Part shown: in pieces, positions 52,844-61,356 of the stretch
Numbering within the stretch: position 1 is the first letter of the stretch
Layout: the number at the start of each line of letters is the position of its first letter
Source: Chryseobacterium viscerum
GTDB taxonomy: Bacteria; Bacteroidota; Bacteroidia; Flavobacteriales; Weeksellaceae
Reading direction: 5' to 3'
Assembly (NCBI RefSeq): GCF_002899945.2
Contig: NZ_PPEG02000008.1
Span: 186,001-250,000, forward strand
Length of the DNA stretch: 64,000 nt
Notes under the pieces: generated by a model
The model's input: the letters and a program-made list of their open reading frames with translations, nothing else
What the model was told of the DNA's origin: nothing
Databases searched by the model: none
Program-made: the position numbers and the translations under genes

Positions 52844-54013
52844 TTAATTCAGGCTGTAATTTTTCTCAAAATCTTTAGTCAAAAGTTCATAAGTTACTCT
52901 CAACCAGATCACAATACAAGGTACGGCTTTTAATGAATATTTGATGATATAGTTTTCTTTTACAAATTTCGGGAATAGATCCGACGTTGAAAAACAAGTG
53001 AAAATAATGACAAAAACAAGCAATCCTATAATCAACGGTGTTCTTTCTTTCTGAAGGAAAAACCATATCAGTACTCCTACAACAGCAATAATATATGTTG
53101 GAGATTCTGAACTGGAACTGAACAATACTAAAAACAGTAATGTAGAGGCCAGGATCATCAATTGGAAAGCATAGTGTTTGTATTGCTTAATTCTGATATA
53201 AGGTAAAGCAAAAAGCGGTAATCCACCTGCTAAAAACACGAGGTTGGAAATGGATGCATCTCCTAAAACTCTTCTTACAAAGCCCATCAGCGAGATGTCC
53301 TGCATGTTTCCTAATACCTGATTTTCACTGTTCTTTTCTACAATAGACTGAAACCAGTCCGAGTAACACTGAATCACAAACTGTGGGCTTGAATAGGCCA
53401 TTGGCAGTACGAAAAACAGAACTGCAATGGCAACTCCTGAAAGAATAAATTTGGTTTTATTTTTAATGAAGAAAAATTGTGTCAATCCTACAATTCCGTA
53501 GATTTTTACAAATATTCCGATTAAAATTGCAGTTACAGACTTTACTTCTTTTCTTTCATAAATGTATACTGCAGATAAGAGTAAAAGTCCTGTCAGTGCT
53601 ACATTGAACTGCAAACTTAAAGCTGCAGTAATGTATTCCTGAAGGCAAAGCAGTCCGAAAATCGCTTTTTTACTATCTGAAAACGGAAGTTTATAGACCC
53701 CGTAGATAAAGATAAAAGTATTGGCTATATTCCAAAATGAGATTCCCAGCCAGTCCGGCATCATAGCGAACGGGGCAATCAATACACTGAAAAATATACC
53801 ATAATGGTTTAGATCAAAATATAGATCAGGATAATGGATAAATAAGTTTTTCTGATGAATGGTATTAAAGAATACATTTTTAAAAATCAGATAATTATTG
53901 ATCGCATAATCTCCTCTCAGATATTTGGAAATTGCTGTAACAACCGATATAATAAGATAAACCCCAAATATATATTTAGGGTTTAAAAGTATTTTAAGAA
54001 ATTTTTCTTTCAA
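52844..54013 (-). CDS. Multi-pass membrane protein, GT87/DUF2029-like
   Basis: This 389-residue integral membrane protein has about ten hydrophobic segments and the GT-C-like character of DUF2029/GT87 mannosyl- or arabinosyltransferases (YLRGDYAINNYLIFKNVF near the N-terminus with an acidic residue in the first loop). It is placed directly before a GtrB-type GT2, which suggests it uses the polyprenyl-linked sugar. It lies 29 bp after dapD. Confidence 0.7.
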   Translation of the reverse strand: MKEKFLKILLNPKYIFGVYLIISVVTAISKYLRGDYAINNYLIFKNVFFNTIHQKNLFIHYPDLYFDLNHYGIFFSVLIAPFAMMPDWLGISFWNIANTFIFIYGVYKLPFSDSKKAIFGLLCLQEYITAALSLQFNVALTGLLLLSAVYIYERKEVKSVTAILIGIFVKIYGIVGLTQFFFIKNKTKFILSGVAIAVLFFVLPMAYSSPQFVIQCYSDWFQSIVEKNSENQVLGNMQDISLMGFVRRVLGDASISNLVFLAGGLPLFALPYIRIKQYKHYAFQLMILASTLLFLVLFSSSSESPTYIIAVVGVLIWFFLQKERTPLIIGLLVFVIIFTCFSTSDLFPKFVKENYIIKYSLKAVPCIVIWLRVTYELLTKDFEKNYSLN

Positions 54014-54042
54014 GATTGTAGTATTAGCTTAGAATGTTAATC

Positions 54043-54855
54043 TTAAACAGCTACATTATTCTCTCTCAATGCATCATTCAGAGATGTTTTCTTATCTGTA
54101 GATTCCTTTCTCTGACCGATGATCAATGCACATGGAACCTGATATTCTCCAGCAGGATACTGTTTTGTATAGCTTCCAGGGATTACTACAGAACGTGCAG
54201 GAACTCTTCCTTTGATTTCAATAGGAGTATCTCCTGTAACATCGATAATTTTTGTAGAAGCTGTCAATACTACGTTTGCACCCAATACTGCTTCTTTTTC
54301 TACGTGAACTCCTTCTACAACGATACATCTTGAACCGATAAAGCAATCATCTTCAATGATTACCGGAGCAGCCTGTAATGGTTCCAATACTCCACCGATC
54401 CCTACACCACCACTCAGGTGAACATTTTTACCGATCTGTGCACAGCTTCCTACTGTAGCCCAAGTATCAACCATCGTTCCTGAATCTACGTAAGCACCAA
54501 TGTTTACATAAGATGGCATTAAAATAACTCCCGGAGCAATGTAAGCTCCTTCTCTCGCCACTGCATGTGGTACAACTCTCACCCCTTTTTCAGCATAGTT
54601 TCTTTTCAAAGGCATTTTATCATGAAATTCAAACGGACCTACTTCAATAGTTTCCATTTTCTGAATCGGAAAATACATTACTACAGCTTTCTTCACCCAT
54701 TCATTTACCTGCCATCCATTTTCTGTAGGTTCTGCAGTACGAAGTTCACCTTTATCAACTAAAGAAATAACCTCTCTGATCGCCTTTTGGCTGTCTTCAT
54801 TCTGCAATAATTCTCTGTTGTCCCAGATATTTTCAATAGTTTGTTGTAACGACAT
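54043..54855 (-). CDS. dapD: 2,3,4,5-tetrahydropyridine-2,6-dicarboxylate N-succinyltransferase
   Basis: This 270-residue left-handed beta-helix enzyme shows VRVVPHAVAREGAYIAPGVILMPSYVNIGAYV, GTMVDTWATVGSCAQIG and GGVGIGGVLEPLQAAPVIIEDDCFIGSRCIVVEGV. It succinylates THDP in the succinylase branch to meso-DAP and lysine. It is first of a five-gene minus-strand run. A -7 box (54893-54900) precedes it. Confidence 0.97.
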   Translation of the reverse strand: MSLQQTIENIWDNRELLQNEDSQKAIREVISLVDKGELRTAEPTENGWQVNEWVKKAVVMYFPIQKMETIEVGPFEFHDKMPLKRNYAEKGVRVVPHAVAREGAYIAPGVILMPSYVNIGAYVDSGTMVDTWATVGSCAQIGKNVHLSGGVGIGGVLEPLQAAPVIIEDDCFIGSRCIVVEGVHVEKEAVLGANVVLTASTKIIDVTGDTPIEIKGRVPARSVVIPGSYTKQYPAGEYQVPCALIIGQRKESTDKKTSLNDALRENNVAV

Positions 54856-54892
54856 GTTTCTTATTTAAATTAGTTTGAAAAATTATACTGCC

Positions 54893-54900
54893 CAAAGATA
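54893..54900 (-). promoter_or_regulatory. -7 promoter element TATCTTTG for dapD
   Basis: Minus-strand TATCTTTG, 38 bp before the dapD ATG. Confidence 0.55.
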
Positions 54901-54938
54901 CAAAAAAGTTCAGCAAAACAGTTTTTAACATGCTGCTT

Positions 54939-55550
54939 TTAATAAAGGTTCAACATACGCTTAACCCTCTTTTTATAGGCCTGGTAGATTTCTCCGTGCT
55001 GTTTCAGCAAATACTCTTCTTCAAGCCGGATCTGAATTTGCATCAAAATACTCCCAATCAGCAGGAAAGCAAAAACAATGACGGTTGGAACAACAAAGAA
55101 AAAACCAATCAGGCTTATAGTCATTCCTAAAAATATAGGGTTTCTTGAAAAACGGAATAGTCCGTGAGTGATCAGCTCCGTTTTTATTTCGCGGTCAATC
55201 CCGATACGCCACGATTCTTTCATTTGCAGCTGAGCAATACATACCCAAATAAAAGCGAAAATCAATAAAACGAATCCTGTATATTTAAAAATATCATCTT
55301 CCATATGATTGATTTTAAAAGCAAGGAAAATATCTTCAGGAAAAAATAAAAGAAGCATTACATATACCAGCAATGCCAGCAGAATCAGTTTAAAGTACAA
55401 TCCTACCAATGCATAGGCAGAGCCGTCTTTTGGGAGAACGTTAGGATTTTTACCAATCTGTTGTGCTACTTTATAACTTATTCCTAAAAAGGAAACAATA
55501 AAGAAAAGAATGAAGTATAAGGGAATAAAGAATCTAATGAAATCGGTCAT
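54939..55550 (-). CDS. Isoprenylcysteine carboxyl methyltransferase family membrane protein
   Basis: This 203-residue protein has about five membrane helices and the C-terminal ICMT/NnrU-like signature: LITHGLFRFSRNPIFLGM followed by RLEEEYLLKQHGEIYQAYKKRVKRML. Bacterial members are methyltransferase-like with unknown substrates. ATG 55550 (MTDFIRFFIPLYF) is preferred; 55577 would add nine residues. Confidence 0.85.
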   Translation of the reverse strand: MTDFIRFFIPLYFILFFIVSFLGISYKVAQQIGKNPNVLPKDGSAYALVGLYFKLILLALLVYVMLLLFFPEDIFLAFKINHMEDDIFKYTGFVLLIFAFIWVCIAQLQMKESWRIGIDREIKTELITHGLFRFSRNPIFLGMTISLIGFFFVVPTVIVFAFLLIGSILMQIQIRLEEEYLLKQHGEIYQAYKKRVKRMLNLY

Positions 55551-55599
55551 AGTAAAATTGTTTTTGACAAATTTCATCAGATTTATGATGCAATGCTAT

Positions 55600-55841
55600 T
55601 GCAATGAAAAGGGGTTTATTTTAATTACAGAAATTTTTCAATTGGAAACCTAAGAATTCCCATCCTTTGGAGGGGTGGCGAAAATTCAAAGAATTTTTGA
55701 CAGGGTGGTTAAAGAATGTGATAAAATAAGTTTCGGCTAAAGCCAATTTGATCGTTTTTTCTTTTATTAAACGGGCCTATTGAATATTTTGTACATTATA
55801 ATCTCGCAGATTGAGGAGATTACGCAGATTTTTTAATCTCT
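55600..55841. repeat. Mosaic of dispersed intergenic repeats
   Basis: Three blocks follow each other: CATCCTTTGGAGGGGTGGCG with an ATTCAAAGAATTTTTGAC palindrome (about 55662-55708); TTTCGGCTAAAGCC to AAACGGGCC (about 55731-55780); and TCTCGCAGATTGAGGAGATTACGCAGATT (about 55802-55830). I recall such blocks as recurrent intergenic text in Flavobacteriia. No coding frame is present. Confidence 0.5.
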
Positions 55842-56213
55842 TTAATCCAAAATAATAAACTCTATTGTTTTTGCAACATGCTTTTCCTGAACAATTCCTT
55901 GTGAATATTGGATATTATGACCCGTATTGTATTTATTCAAATAGGCCTGATTAATTTCTTCGGTAAGGTCATTGATATCTTCAGGAATGGCTGCTTTTAT
56001 AGTATGAATGGTTTCGCCACATAGGATTTCTCCTGTTGAATCTTTTAAAAAAGTATTATACCAGCTTCTTTCGGCGAGCCCCCACGATCTTGCAAATATT
56101 CTATTTTGAACAACAACCATCCAGATTTCAAGAAAATCCGGTCTTTGCAGGCCTGCTTTTATTCCGATAATATTGTTGTTTTTAATGTAATCTAATGCGC
56201 TGTCTTTATTCAT
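55842..56213 (-). CDS. DUF2255 family protein
   Basis: This 123-residue protein shows the DUF2255 pattern: LEIWMVVVQNRIFARSWGLAERSWYNTF followed by a strand-helix segment ending YSQGIVQEKHVAKTIEF. The family has a flavin-split-barrel-like look and is uncharacterised. Single gene, cytosolic. Confidence 0.7.
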   Translation of the reverse strand: MNKDSALDYIKNNNIIGIKAGLQRPDFLEIWMVVVQNRIFARSWGLAERSWYNTFLKDSTGEILCGETIHTIKAAIPEDINDLTEEINQAYLNKYNTGHNIQYSQGIVQEKHVAKTIEFIILD

Positions 56214-56321
56214 GAGCTTAATTTTTGGTAAAACTAGGATAAGAAAACAGAAAGGAAAACTTTTTTATGTAGAGGATCAGAAATACGATTTGGATGAATG
56301 TTTTCCTGATGTTGATTGGCT

Positions 56322-56648
56322 TTAAAGCATCATTTTACTGAGAGTGGTATGAAGACATTCTTTGTAGCTTTTGGCAACTGTAATTTTTAAGTCACCACAT
56401 ATCAACCGATTATCTTCAAAAGACGCAATATTCGTTAAATTGACAATGTATGAATTGTGAACGCGCATGAATTCATCCGGCAGCGTTTCAATCAGATCTT
56501 TAAGTGTTTTGTAATAAATAAATCTTTTATGATCTATGGTATGAATTTCCACATAGTTGCCTAGCCCCTTGATGACATTGATATCTTTGAAGAAAAGCTT
56601 GATCAGTTTTTTATCCGATTTAATAAAAGCAAATGTCCGGTTTTCCAT
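56322..56648 (-). CDS. Stand-alone LytTR DNA-binding protein
   Basis: This 108-residue protein consists almost only of a LytTR domain (FFKDINVIKGLGNYVEIHT, LKDLIETLPDEFMRVHNSYIVN, LKITVAKSYKE). It lacks a receiver domain, so its activity is not controlled by phosphorylation on the same chain. It begins 21 bp after the NlpC/P60 gene and is probably co-transcribed. Confidence 0.9.
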   Translation of the reverse strand: MENRTFAFIKSDKKLIKLFFKDINVIKGLGNYVEIHTIDHKRFIYYKTLKDLIETLPDEFMRVHNSYIVNLTNIASFEDNRLICGDLKITVAKSYKECLHTTLSKMML

Positions 56649-56669
56649 AGCGGCGATTGTAAATAGAGC

Positions 56670-57242
56670 TTATAAAACCCTTTGAGCGTGAAGGTACGCC
56701 TTATTCCAGTATTTCTCGTTCAGGGATGAAATCATGACGCCTTTTGAAGTAGAAGCATGAATGAATCTTACCTCTCCATCCGAACCGATATCATGAACAA
56801 TGCCTACATGGGATACTCTGCTTCCTCCAGCGGTAGCAAAAAATAACAAATCTCCAGGCTTTACGTCTCTGATATCAATATTCTTTCCGGCTTCAGCCTG
56901 GTCAGAAGATCTTCTGGGAAGGTTAAAATCGTTTTCTTCAAATACTTTTACAGTAAACCCGGAACAGTCAAATCCTGATGATGTATTTCCTCCGAATTTG
57001 TAAGGAGTTCCAATGTATTTCTCAGCATCTTTAAGAATATCATTGATAGACCTGGATACATTACCATTAAATTTTGAATCCAGTTTTCTGAGGTTCTCAG
57101 ATTTCGCGACTGTTTTGGTCCCTGACTTCTTATTGTTGGAAGCACTTTTCGATGATCCGCAGGAAACCACAAAAGCAGATGTAATCAGCAAAACAGACAA
57201 CTGCTTTATTTTTATTCTTTGTGTAAATAATCCCAATCCCAT
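56670..57242 (-). CDS. NlpC/P60 family lipoprotein (peptidoglycan hydrolase)
   Basis: The 190-residue protein has a lipobox (FVVSC, Cys28) and a C-terminal NlpC/P60 domain with catalytic Cys in SSGFDCSGFTV, His in RVSHVGIVHD and the third polar residue His in FIHASTSKGV. It cleaves peptide stems of peptidoglycan, probably D-Glu-DAP, and is attached to the envelope. It is upstream of the LytTR regulator. Confidence 0.93.
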   Translation of the reverse strand: MGLGLFTQRIKIKQLSVLLITSAFVVSCGSSKSASNNKKSGTKTVAKSENLRKLDSKFNGNVSRSINDILKDAEKYIGTPYKFGGNTSSGFDCSGFTVKVFEENDFNLPRRSSDQAEAGKNIDIRDVKPGDLLFFATAGGSRVSHVGIVHDIGSDGEVRFIHASTSKGVMISSLNEKYWNKAYLHAQRVL

Positions 57243-57348
57243 ACTCCTCTGATTTATACTTATTTAACTAATTCTTCACAAATATACATTTTATATTTTA
57301 ATTACGATATAACTATACTACAACTATATTATAAATATATGTTAAAAA

Positions 57349-57378
57349 TTTGATTTTCATTATTTATTGGTATATTTG
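57349..57378 (+). promoter_or_regulatory. Promoter TTTG-N18-TATATTTG
   Basis: TTTG (57349-57352) and TATATTTG (57371-57378) are 18 bp apart; the ATG of the next gene is 17 bp downstream. Confidence 0.75.
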
Positions 57379-57395
57379 ATCTCTATTTTGAAGAT

Positions 57396-58034
57396 ATGGC
57401 AACATATGAAAGTGTAATCAAAATCACAGGGGCTGTAGGCGACCTGGTATTTTATAATCTGAATGGCAAAAATGTGGTTCGGAAAAAAAGCGGATTCAAT
57501 AAAACGGCTTTTAAAAAAAGTGCGTCGTATGAGAAAGTCCGCCAAAACAGTTCGGAATTCGGGCACTGTTCAAAAATTGGAAAGATTATAAGAAACAGTC
57601 TTGCAGGGTATATAAAAGAAGCAGGAGATCCCCTCCTCTACCAGAAGTTTGCCAAGCTGATGACCGCAATCAAAGATTTAGATGTAGTTTCCGAAAGAGG
57701 AAAACGAACTGTTGAAAATGGATTAAAAACTGAAGAAGGAAGAAAACTTCTAAGAGGATTCCAGCTGGGCACCATTCAGAATGTTTCGGAATGTATCAGC
57801 ATTCAAAATAATATCCTATATAAGGATGATCATTGTAATGTGAATACAGCAGTTGTTTTAACAATAAAATTAGATTCTGAGAATTATAGTACTGAATATA
57901 CTGAAGAAGTAGTGAATTTTGATAAGCAGCAGAAAGGCTCTTTTAAAAAGTATTTTTCAGATGATGATCTTCTCCTCTATTTTGCAGCATTGAAGAATGA
58001 GAATAATACAATTACCCATATGGGGTTTGTTTAA
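57396..58034 (+). CDS. Conserved hypothetical cytosolic protein
   Basis: This 212-residue protein has no signal peptide. Its N-terminus is a beta hairpin (ITGAVGDLVFYNLNGKNVVRKKSGFN), followed by a helical part (EFGHCSKIGKIIRNSLAGYIKEA) and a beta-rich end. I do not recognise a characterised family. It has its own full promoter and ends at a bidirectional terminator. Confidence 0.65.
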   Translation: MATYESVIKITGAVGDLVFYNLNGKNVVRKKSGFNKTAFKKSASYEKVRQNSSEFGHCSKIGKIIRNSLAGYIKEAGDPLLYQKFAKLMTAIKDLDVVSERGKRTVENGLKTEEGRKLLRGFQLGTIQNVSECISIQNNILYKDDHCNVNTAVVLTIKLDSENYSTEYTEEVVNFDKQQKGSFKKYFSDDDLLLYFAALKNENNTITHMGFV

Positions 58035-58038
58035 ATAA

Positions 58039-58068
58039 AAAAGTCTGCAGAATCTGCAGACTTTCTTG
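58039..58068. terminator. Bidirectional terminator
   Basis: The 11-bp stem AAAGTCTGCAG / CTGCAGACTTT with a 3-base loop lies between convergent genes. Confidence 0.8.
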
Positions 58069-58070
58069 TT

Positions 58071-58439
58071 TTATTTCTTTTCTCCTTTCCAGGTTCCTGC
58101 TCTTGCAGGAGTAGGAATTGAGTTGGACCAGTTTCCGTTACCTTTTTTATCCGTAGTTAAAGTTCCTTTGAAATCTCCTTGTGAAGGAAGTCCTACTCTT
58201 GCGTTAAGATCTCCTGTTTCACTTAAATTTCCGGAAATATTATAGTTTTCATTATTAACATCGGAATGCATTGTACCTACCACTTTACCACTTTTGTCTA
58301 CCACAATGTTCCATACTCCTTTATCATTTCCTTCATAAGAACCAGACCATGTTCCTACATAATCATAAATGGTATCATCATTGGAGCTGCAGCCGATAAA
58401 TAAAAACGCCGTTAATAAAAGTAAAAAAAGTTTCTTCAT
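58071..58439 (-). CDS. Small lipoprotein
   Basis: The 122-residue lipoprotein (MKKLFLLLLTAFLFIGC, Cys17) has a compact beta-rich body (YVGTWSGSYEGNDKGVWNIVVD, GNWSNSIPTPARAGTWKG). The pattern resembles lipocalin-like or META-like small barrels, but no family is certain. The first Met of the frame (58490) is rejected because it would precede the signal peptide. Confidence 0.65.
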   Translation of the reverse strand: MKKLFLLLLTAFLFIGCSSNDDTIYDYVGTWSGSYEGNDKGVWNIVVDKSGKVVGTMHSDVNNENYNISGNLSETGDLNARVGLPSQGDFKGTLTTDKKGNGNWSNSIPTPARAGTWKGEKK

Positions 58440-58826
58440 AGTTTCAGTAGTTTTATAACCTAAAATCCTGTTATTCTCTATATACTCCATCCTAAAGGTT
58501 TTGTCACAGAGAATACTGTTTAATATTTATTATTTTTTTGTTCCGTGCAAATCTACTAATTTTTTTTATTCAAATTATCTGAATTTTAATTAGTCCCCAA
58601 TATGTTTATTAAAAATCAACATATTTTGGCTAAAATACAAATATTTTTCAAACAAATATAGGGTATATCATTTTTGAGTTATCTTAAATAAGATCGTTAA
58701 AAAATTAGATTTATCCATTCAATATATGTTTACCATTACTTTATTCTATTATTTAAAGCAATTTTAATTTCTATTTTACATATATTTCTTACCTTAGTGA
58801 AAAATTTAACCTTTTCAAAAAATAAC
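58440..58826. other. AT-rich divergent region with a minus-strand promoter box
   Basis: Minus-strand TAGATTTG (58548-58555) fits the -7 consensus for the lipoprotein gene. The rest is A/T-rich, without a visible gene or hairpin of note. Confidence 0.45.
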
Positions 58827-59510
58827 ATGAAAACAAAAACATTCTTTTTGGCAGCAATTGCTTTATGTGGTACCTTAAAAGCGCAGGTAGGGATTAACAC
58901 AACCACTCCATCACATACGCTGGATGTCAATGGTCTGGTAAGGGTAAGAGGTCTTTCAAATGCTGAAAAAAAAATTGTTGCGGCTGATGATCAGGGAGTT
59001 TTGATCCTTATTTCTCCGGAAGAAATTTTTGCTCCGAAGGCACTATTAAACACTTCTATGTCAGCCACCGATCAAAGACTGACCATTTATGAAGGAAAAT
59101 GCTTTCAACCTATTGATAATGCTTCTTCCTGCACGGTTTCTATAAATCATTACACGTCTTGTGCCGGATTTTCCAATCCTGTGGATACCCAAATTATTGT
59201 AGGCCAGGGAATCAATACCGGAAACGGACAGTTCCTGGGCACATGGACAGCCCGATATGTAGATAATAAAGGATTCGCTGGTGCAGCTCCAGTTGCCAAC
59301 CAAACAGCACCAGATTATCCAAGAATTTCTTATCCAAGTACTAATACCGTAAACTATTTAGGGAGTGGAAACTTCGCCGGTCAATGCAATACAGATCTGG
59401 TAACAACAATTAACCAGACTACAGGAGATATAAAAATAGAGTCTGTAAAACGAAGTATGTATGCACACCTTGTATACCTTATCAATATTGCCCGTTCCAG
59501 ATCTTTATAA
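58827..59510 (+). CDS. Surface protein with N-terminal VGI-x-LDV motif
   Basis: The 227-residue protein has a signal peptide ending LKAQ, then VGINTTTPSHTLDVNGLVRVRG, an N-terminal motif common on flavobacterial surface proteins, and a body with three Cys in the CTVSINHYTSCAG region and one later. Start 58827 is preferred over the in-frame GTG at 58797 because it gives a normal signal peptide. There is no T9SS tag. Function unknown. Confidence 0.7.
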   Translation: MKTKTFFLAAIALCGTLKAQVGINTTTPSHTLDVNGLVRVRGLSNAEKKIVAADDQGVLILISPEEIFAPKALLNTSMSATDQRLTIYEGKCFQPIDNASSCTVSINHYTSCAGFSNPVDTQIIVGQGINTGNGQFLGTWTARYVDNKGFAGAAPVANQTAPDYPRISYPSTNTVNYLGSGNFAGQCNTDLVTTINQTTGDIKIESVKRSMYAHLVYLINIARSRSL

Positions 59511-59530
59511 TACTTGATATTTTATTTCAA

Positions 59531-59570
59531 AAAAAGAACAGCCACAATGAAATATTGCGGCTGTTTTTAT
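59531..59570 (+). terminator. Terminator after 58827 gene
   Basis: GAACAGCC pairs with GGCTGTTT around CAAT/ATTG, with a T-run after it. A second small hairpin (CCCTC/GAGGG, 59583-59598) with T-run on the minus strand may end the arr-like gene. Confidence 0.7.
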
Positions 59571-59662
59571 TAAAAGGGAAAACCCTCTTTTCAGAGGGCC
59601 CAAGTCTGTAAAAGGATTTATCCGGTACTTTATGAGCATAATCAAATATGGTCATTACAATA

Positions 59663-60406
59663 CTAATTCAGAATCTCTCCTTTGCTATTATCTAATTTTT
59701 CACGGAATTTTTGAAGGTCTTCAGAAGATGGCTTCACCCATTCCGTAATTTCCCCAATGATTTTCAGAGGCATTTCGGAGCGATAAGAACGAGTGGGATT
59801 TCCGGGAAACTTCTTATCTGTAACATTGGGATCATTTTCAAAATTTCCTGTTGGCTCCACCCTATATACGCGCTCTGTTCCATCACCTTTTGCCAGTGCC
59901 GCAGCCAGTCCTGCTCCATGGGTTAAAGCTGTGAAATAAATATGATTCATTTTTAACTCCGATTTATAGTTAGAATTTCCGCCAGCTGTCAGCAAATCTC
60001 CAATATGCAAATCAGCTTTTGTTCCATGGTAAAAAGGACCTTTATCAGATGGATGATTTTTAAGCAATAATGCCAGTTCAGCATTCTTTTTTGATTTTTC
60101 TGTATCTCCTACATCATTATAACCTTTGGAAATATTCTGGTAAAGAGAAGGCAGGGCACTTTTAACGGTATCATCATTTATTTTTAAAGCAAATTCTAAA
60201 GAGATTTCAAGCCATTTTAACCGATCAGCAGCCATTTTCTGATGACGTGATACATAATGAGCTGCCAAAAATTTTTCATGGTCATTCGAAGATTCTTCCC
60301 AGGCTTGCAAAAATAATCTGTCTGCTTCTTCAGACATTCCTTTGTCTTCAAAGTTCATCCCTTGCAGGCAAAGCTTGATCACAGGATTAAAAGGAGAAAA
60401 TTCCAT
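59663..60406 (-). CDS. Arr-type (rifampin) ADP-ribosyltransferase fused to a helical domain
   Basis: The 247-residue protein has an N-terminal TPR-like helical domain (1-120; LFLQAWEESSNDHEKFLAAHYVSRHQ) and a C-terminal Arr domain. Arr residues match in spacing: His127 in PFYHGTKADL, Tyr157 in NHIYFTA, Asp192 in ENDPNVTDKKFPGNPTRSYRS. Arr enzymes ADP-ribosylate rifampin with NAD+. Most Arr proteins are about 140 residues and lack the N-terminal part, so this is a fusion. Rifamycin resistance is an inference from family. Confidence 0.85.
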   Translation of the reverse strand: MEFSPFNPVIKLCLQGMNFEDKGMSEEADRLFLQAWEESSNDHEKFLAAHYVSRHQKMAADRLKWLEISLEFALKINDDTVKSALPSLYQNISKGYNDVGDTEKSKKNAELALLLKNHPSDKGPFYHGTKADLHIGDLLTAGGNSNYKSELKMNHIYFTALTHGAGLAAALAKGDGTERVYRVEPTGNFENDPNVTDKKFPGNPTRSYRSEMPLKIIGEITEWVKPSSEDLQKFREKLDNSKGEILN

Positions 60407-60420
60407 GTTTTATTTTTTTC

Positions 60421-60428
60421 CAAATCTA
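60421..60428 (-). promoter_or_regulatory. -7 promoter element TAGATTTG for the Arr gene
   Basis: Minus-strand TAGATTTG, 15 bp before ATG 60406. Confidence 0.5.
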
Positions 60429-60500
60429 GTTTATTCTATTGAAATTCCCAGGGTTATAGAAAAATGTAACTATTTAAATTTTGTAGATTTTACAACTCCT

Positions 60501-61316
60501 CTATTTGATTGGTGTTGCTCTTATATTAATAGCATCACGATTACCTGAGCCAAACGTTAGTCTAAAAGCAGTTCCGCTTGCGCCGGCACCATTTACTGTA
60601 AGCGTATAATTTCCCGGAGGTAAAGTTAAAGTAGACCGTGGGACAAGATAAAAATTACCGGTTGCAATAAAAGTTGCAAAACTATTGATGTAGGTTAATG
60701 AAGATAATCCGAATACACTATTGGTTGGGATACCGGCAGGTGCAGCAGTAAACGAGTAATAAAGACTGCACAGTTTTACGACATTATCTGTTATTCCAGC
60801 TCCGGCAGCCCCCTGAGCAATGCCTGAGTTGGTGAAAACCACAGAAATATTAGAATTAAATTCTACTAAAGAAGGTTTGCTTAGAGTAAATGATAGGGTC
60901 GCCAAATTAATAGTAGATATGGAACCACTGGTTGTAGCTGCCGGAACATCTAAAATTGTTGCAGCAAGTGCATCTCCGTTTATTGTACCTCCAGAAAACA
61001 TTGTTTTTTCAAACCATGCGGCTGTTCTCAGCCATTGGCTCCCGTCATTGTAATATTCTCCCGGATAGACAGGGCTTGCTGCTACAGAATTATTTGTTGC
61101 AGTATTGTATACAGTCATTCCGGCAACATGAGCTGAAAGGGGTGACGGATTATTGGTTGCTGTAAGGGCCACTCTGGGAAGTAATAAGCCCTTATTGGTG
61201 CTGCTTACATCCAGCATTGCATTGCTGTTGGGTGAAGCAAGGCCTATTCCCACTTGTGCTGCTGCTGGAGATGAAACACCTAGAAAAATAATTAATAGAA
61301 GAAATAAATTTTTCAT
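60501..61316 (-). CDS. Surface protein, tandem VGIG family member 1
   Basis: The 271-residue secreted protein (signal peptide MKNLFLLLIIFLG to AAAQ) has the conserved head VGIGLASPNSNAMLDVSST, NKGLLLPRVAL, and PVYPGEYYNDGSQW, then a beta-sandwich-like body that varies between the three neighbours. It ends in INIRATPIK. ATG 61316 gives the natural signal peptide. Probably cell-surface or outer-membrane associated. Role unknown. Confidence 0.75.
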   Translation of the reverse strand: MKNLFLLLIIFLGVSSPAAAQVGIGLASPNSNAMLDVSSTNKGLLLPRVALTATNNPSPLSAHVAGMTVYNTATNNSVAASPVYPGEYYNDGSQWLRTAAWFEKTMFSGGTINGDALAATILDVPAATTSGSISTINLATLSFTLSKPSLVEFNSNISVVFTNSGIAQGAAGAGITDNVVKLCSLYYSFTAAPAGIPTNSVFGLSSLTYINSFATFIATGNFYLVPRSTLTLPPGNYTLTVNGAGASGTAFRLTFGSGNRDAINIRATPIK

Positions 61317-61356
61317 TAGTTCGGTTTTAGTCAATTTATATTCAGTATTTTCCTTT

